Source: Falsibacillus albus
Lineage (GTDB): Bacteria > Bacillota > Bacilli > Bacillales > DSM-25281
Length of the DNA stretch: 64,000 bases
Assembly: GCF_003668575.1 (NCBI RefSeq)
Contig: NZ_RCVZ01000001.1
Coordinates: 434,001-498,000, forward strand
Direction: 5' to 3'
This document shows positions 62,730 through 64,000 of this stretch, piece after piece. The notes under the pieces are model-generated. The model worked only from the letters and a program-made list of their open reading frames with translations. It was not told where the DNA came from and made no database searches. Numbering within the stretch: the first letter of the stretch is position 1; the number at the start of each line of letters is the position of its first letter. Both the position numbers and the translations under genes were made by a program.

Positions 62730-63293
62730 ATGTCGGAAGATAAAGATAAAGAAAAGGATAAAGAAAAAGATAAAGATAAAGATAAAGGGCAACTAGAGCA
62801 GGATACGAGGGAAAAACCTATGTCCTTTTTGATGCTTACTGTGATTACAGGCTTTTGCGGCGGAGTTTTATGGAGCGGCTTGGGCTATTTGGCGTATGTT
62901 TTTCATTTCACCGCAATAAACCCTAATGTCATTTTGGAGCCTTGGGCGATCGGGGAATGGAAATACAGCTGGCTTGGCATTGTGATATCCATTTTGGCGA
63001 TAGGCGTTTTTTCCATTGTTGCAGCCCTGATTTATTATGGAATGCTGAGGAGGATGAAAAATCTTTGGGCGGGGATCGTTTATGGCATCGCCCTGTTTTT
63101 ACTAGTTTTTATAGTGTTAAACCCCATTTTCCCAAGTATTAAACCGTTTATGCAATTGGATTTTGATACAATCATTACAACCGTATGCTTATATGGATTA
63201 TTCGGACTTTTTGTAGGATATTCGATATCTTATGAAGAGAATGAATTACGTCATTATAACGAGAAGAAAGAACAAAGCTCACAGGATTCCTAA
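62730..63293 (+). CDS. figP: YqhR family membrane protein (FigP, SpoVAF partner in B. subtilis)
   Basis: 187 residues from ATG 62730, with GGAGGTG upstream. Residues 3-21 are a Lys/Asp/Glu run (EDKDKEKDKEKDKDKDKG), then four membrane helices (FLMLTVITGFCGGVLWSGL, WLGIVISILAIGVFSIVAAL, IVYGIALFLLVFIVLN, TTVCLYGLFGLFVGY). In B. subtilis YqhR has been renamed FigP and works with SpoVAF during spore germination; here a SpoVAF paralogue lies at 29158. Identity rests on topology and synteny with yqhQ and yqhS. Confidence 0.82.
   Translation: MSEDKDKEKDKEKDKDKDKGQLEQDTREKPMSFLMLTVITGFCGGVLWSGLGYLAYVFHFTAINPNVILEPWAIGEWKYSWLGIVISILAIGVFSIVAALIYYGMLRRMKNLWAGIVYGIALFLLVFIVLNPIFPSIKPFMQLDFDTIITTVCLYGLFGLFVGYSISYEENELRHYNEKKEQSSQDS
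62739..62788 (+). repeat. GATAAA/GAAAAG simple repeat inside yqhR
   Basis: Eight hexamer units of GATAAA or GAAAAG/GAAAAA type in frame, encoding (Asp/Glu-Lys)n. Change in copy number would alter length without frameshift. Confidence 0.85.
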
Positions 63294-63337
63294 TGGATGA
63301 AGCAGAGACAATTATGTAGTTTTGAATAATTTGTTTA

Positions 63338-63346
63338 TGGTAGAAT
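63338..63346 (+). promoter_or_regulatory. Extended -10 promoter of aroQ inside the yqhR terminator
   Basis: TGGTAGAAT is an extended -10 (TGn plus TAGAAT). Transcription would begin near 63353, in the hairpin loop, so the transcript lacks the left terminator arm. No good -35 at 17 bases. Confidence 0.45.
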
Positions 63347-63370
63347 GTTCATGGAGAACATTCTTTTTTC
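63342..63370 (+). terminator. Terminator between yqhR and aroQ
   Basis: AGAATGTTC (63342-63350) and GAACATTCT (63356-63364), perfect, five-base loop, then TTTTTT. It ends three bases before the aroQ ribosome site. Confidence 0.85.
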
Positions 63371-63386
63371 TTAAGGAGCGGTTATC

Positions 63387-63842
63387 ATTAAGATTTTACT
63401 CTTGAATGGACCTAACCTCAATCGTTTGGGGAAAAGGGAGCCTGGTGTATATGGACATGAAACGTTGGCCAATCTTGAAGAAAAGTTGGTGAAATGCGGC
63501 AGAGATCAAAATGCGATAGTGGAATGCTTCCAATCAAACCATGAAGGAGAAATCATAGATAAGCTTCATGATTCGGAAGATCAAGGGTTTAGTGGAGTGA
63601 TTTTAAATCCTGGAGCGTTTACACATTACAGCTATGCGATCAGGGATGCAATAGCGTCCATAACGATTCCTGTCATTGAAGTACATATTTCCAACATTCA
63701 TGCCAGGGAAGCGTTTAGAAGTCAGTCTGTCACAGCTCCTGTTGCTGCAGGTCAGATTGCCGGCCTTGGATATCTTGGCTATGAGTTGGCATTGAACGCA
63801 TTAATAAAAACAAAGGGAGAGGGTATTGATGAACAAAATTGA
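63387..63842 (+). CDS. aroQ: Type II 3-dehydroquinate dehydratase, apparent ATT start
   Basis: About 151 residues. Active-site motifs: LLNGPNLNRLGKREPGVYG (with the catalytic Tyr), FQSNHEGEIID, LNPGAFTHYSYAIRDA, and VEVHISNIHAREAFR. It dehydrates 3-dehydroquinate in the shikimate pathway. AAGGAG (63373-63378) lies eight bases before ATT 63387, and an in-frame TAA at 63372 rules out earlier starts; ATT gives a family-like start (M)KILLLNGPN. The first usual start codon, TTG 63402, would be 23 bases from the ribosome site and would remove the first beta strand. Overlaps yqhT by 14 bases. Confidence 0.9.
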   Translation: MKILLLNGPNLNRLGKREPGVYGHETLANLEEKLVKCGRDQNAIVECFQSNHEGEIIDKLHDSEDQGFSGVILNPGAFTHYSYAIRDAIASITIPVIEVHISNIHAREAFRSQSVTAPVAAGQIAGLGYLGYELALNALIKTKGEGIDEQN

Positions 63843-64000
63843 AAAGATTCGCGAAGATTTTTCGAAAAAAGGAATAGACGGTCTACTCGTTACAAGTCCT
63901 TACAATCGCAGATATATGACTAATTTCACAGGTTCAGCAGGGGTTGCCCTTATTTCACAGGATAAAGCCGTATTCATTACTGATTTCCGCTATACAGAGC
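63829..64000 (+). CDS. yqhT: Xaa-Pro aminopeptidase (M24) YqhT, N-terminal part
   Basis: Only 57 residues lie in the window: MNKIEKIREDFSKKGIDGLL, then SPYNRRYMTNFTGSAGVALI and ITDFRYTE. This is the creatinase N-terminal domain of M24 peptidases (N-R-x-Y-x-T-x-F-x-G-S-x-G pattern). The metal-binding catalytic domain is beyond the window. AGGGAGAGGG before ATG 63829, inside aroQ. The order yqhS-yqhT(-efp) is as in B. subtilis. Confidence 0.88.
   Translation, partial: MNKIEKIREDFSKKGIDGLLVTSPYNRRYMTNFTGSAGVALISQDKAVFITDFRYTE

Noticed and set aside
62739-62788. CRISPR or array-like signal
   Set aside because: Units are six bases without spacers and lie in frame within a membrane protein gene. 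No CRISPR array or cas gene was seen anywhere in the window.

Overview
The window is a chromosomal segment of a low-GC Gram-positive spore former, almost certainly a Bacillaceae species close to but distinct from Bacillus subtilis. The gene order follows the B. subtilis yqfW-to-yqhT stretch nearly gene for gene: yqfW, yqfX, ispG, yqfZ, yqgB, yqgC, sodA, yqgE, pbpA, the pst operon, yqzC/yqzD, yqgN, rpmG, yqgO, gluP, yqgQ, glcK, yqgS to yqgY, mgsR, comG, yqhG/yqhH, gcvT-gcvPA-gcvPB, yqhL, lipM, yqhO to yqhT. Strong AGGAGG-type ribosome sites, many TTG/GTG starts, spore-germination genes and competence genes fit this. All functional names come from motif recognition and synteny; no database search was run.

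Layout. 1-10 kb: a HAD nucleotidase, isoprenoid IspG, two MFS transporters, a Na/Pi symporter-like protein and Mn-SOD. 10-20 kb: PBP2A, the phosphate ABC importer (pstS-C-A-B1-B2) with phoU, then a methyl-accepting chemotaxis protein preceded by a Pho-box-like array. 20-31 kb: a three-gene operon (DUF4912, GH57-like/GT4 fusion, unknown), ribosomal L33, folate YqgN, rhomboid GluP, a SpoVAF paralogue and glucokinase. 32-40 kb: LTA synthase YqgS, LysM peptidase YqgT and small yqg genes. 40-48 kb: MgsR, a decayed IS3-family element sitting inside a terminator hairpin, tRNA-Gln, the comG pseudopilus operon, aroK. 48-57 kb: SNF2 helicase YqhH, a glycine riboswitch with an unusual expanded arm driving gcvT-gcvPA-gcvPB, lipM. 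57-64 kb: B12-dependent ribonucleotide reductase under two NrdR boxes, YqhO-YqhR (FigP), aroQ with an apparent AUU start, and the beginning of yqhT.

Compared with B. subtilis, as I recall its gene order, the tapA-sipW-tasA-sinR/sinI biofilm block is absent between yqzE and yqhG, mntR is absent between lipM and yqhO (its slot holds nrdJ), and several genes are extra (two transporters, the chemotaxis protein, a SpoVAF paralogue, a MidA-like methyltransferase, an AAA ATPase, aroK).

The most interesting non-coding content is (i) the glycine riboswitch, whose second aptamer carries an inserted domain of about 170 nt with nested pairing; (ii) two intergenic repeat families that recur through the window, often side by side; (iii) the IS element inserted in a terminator loop; and (iv) an aroQ promoter embedded in the upstream gene's terminator.
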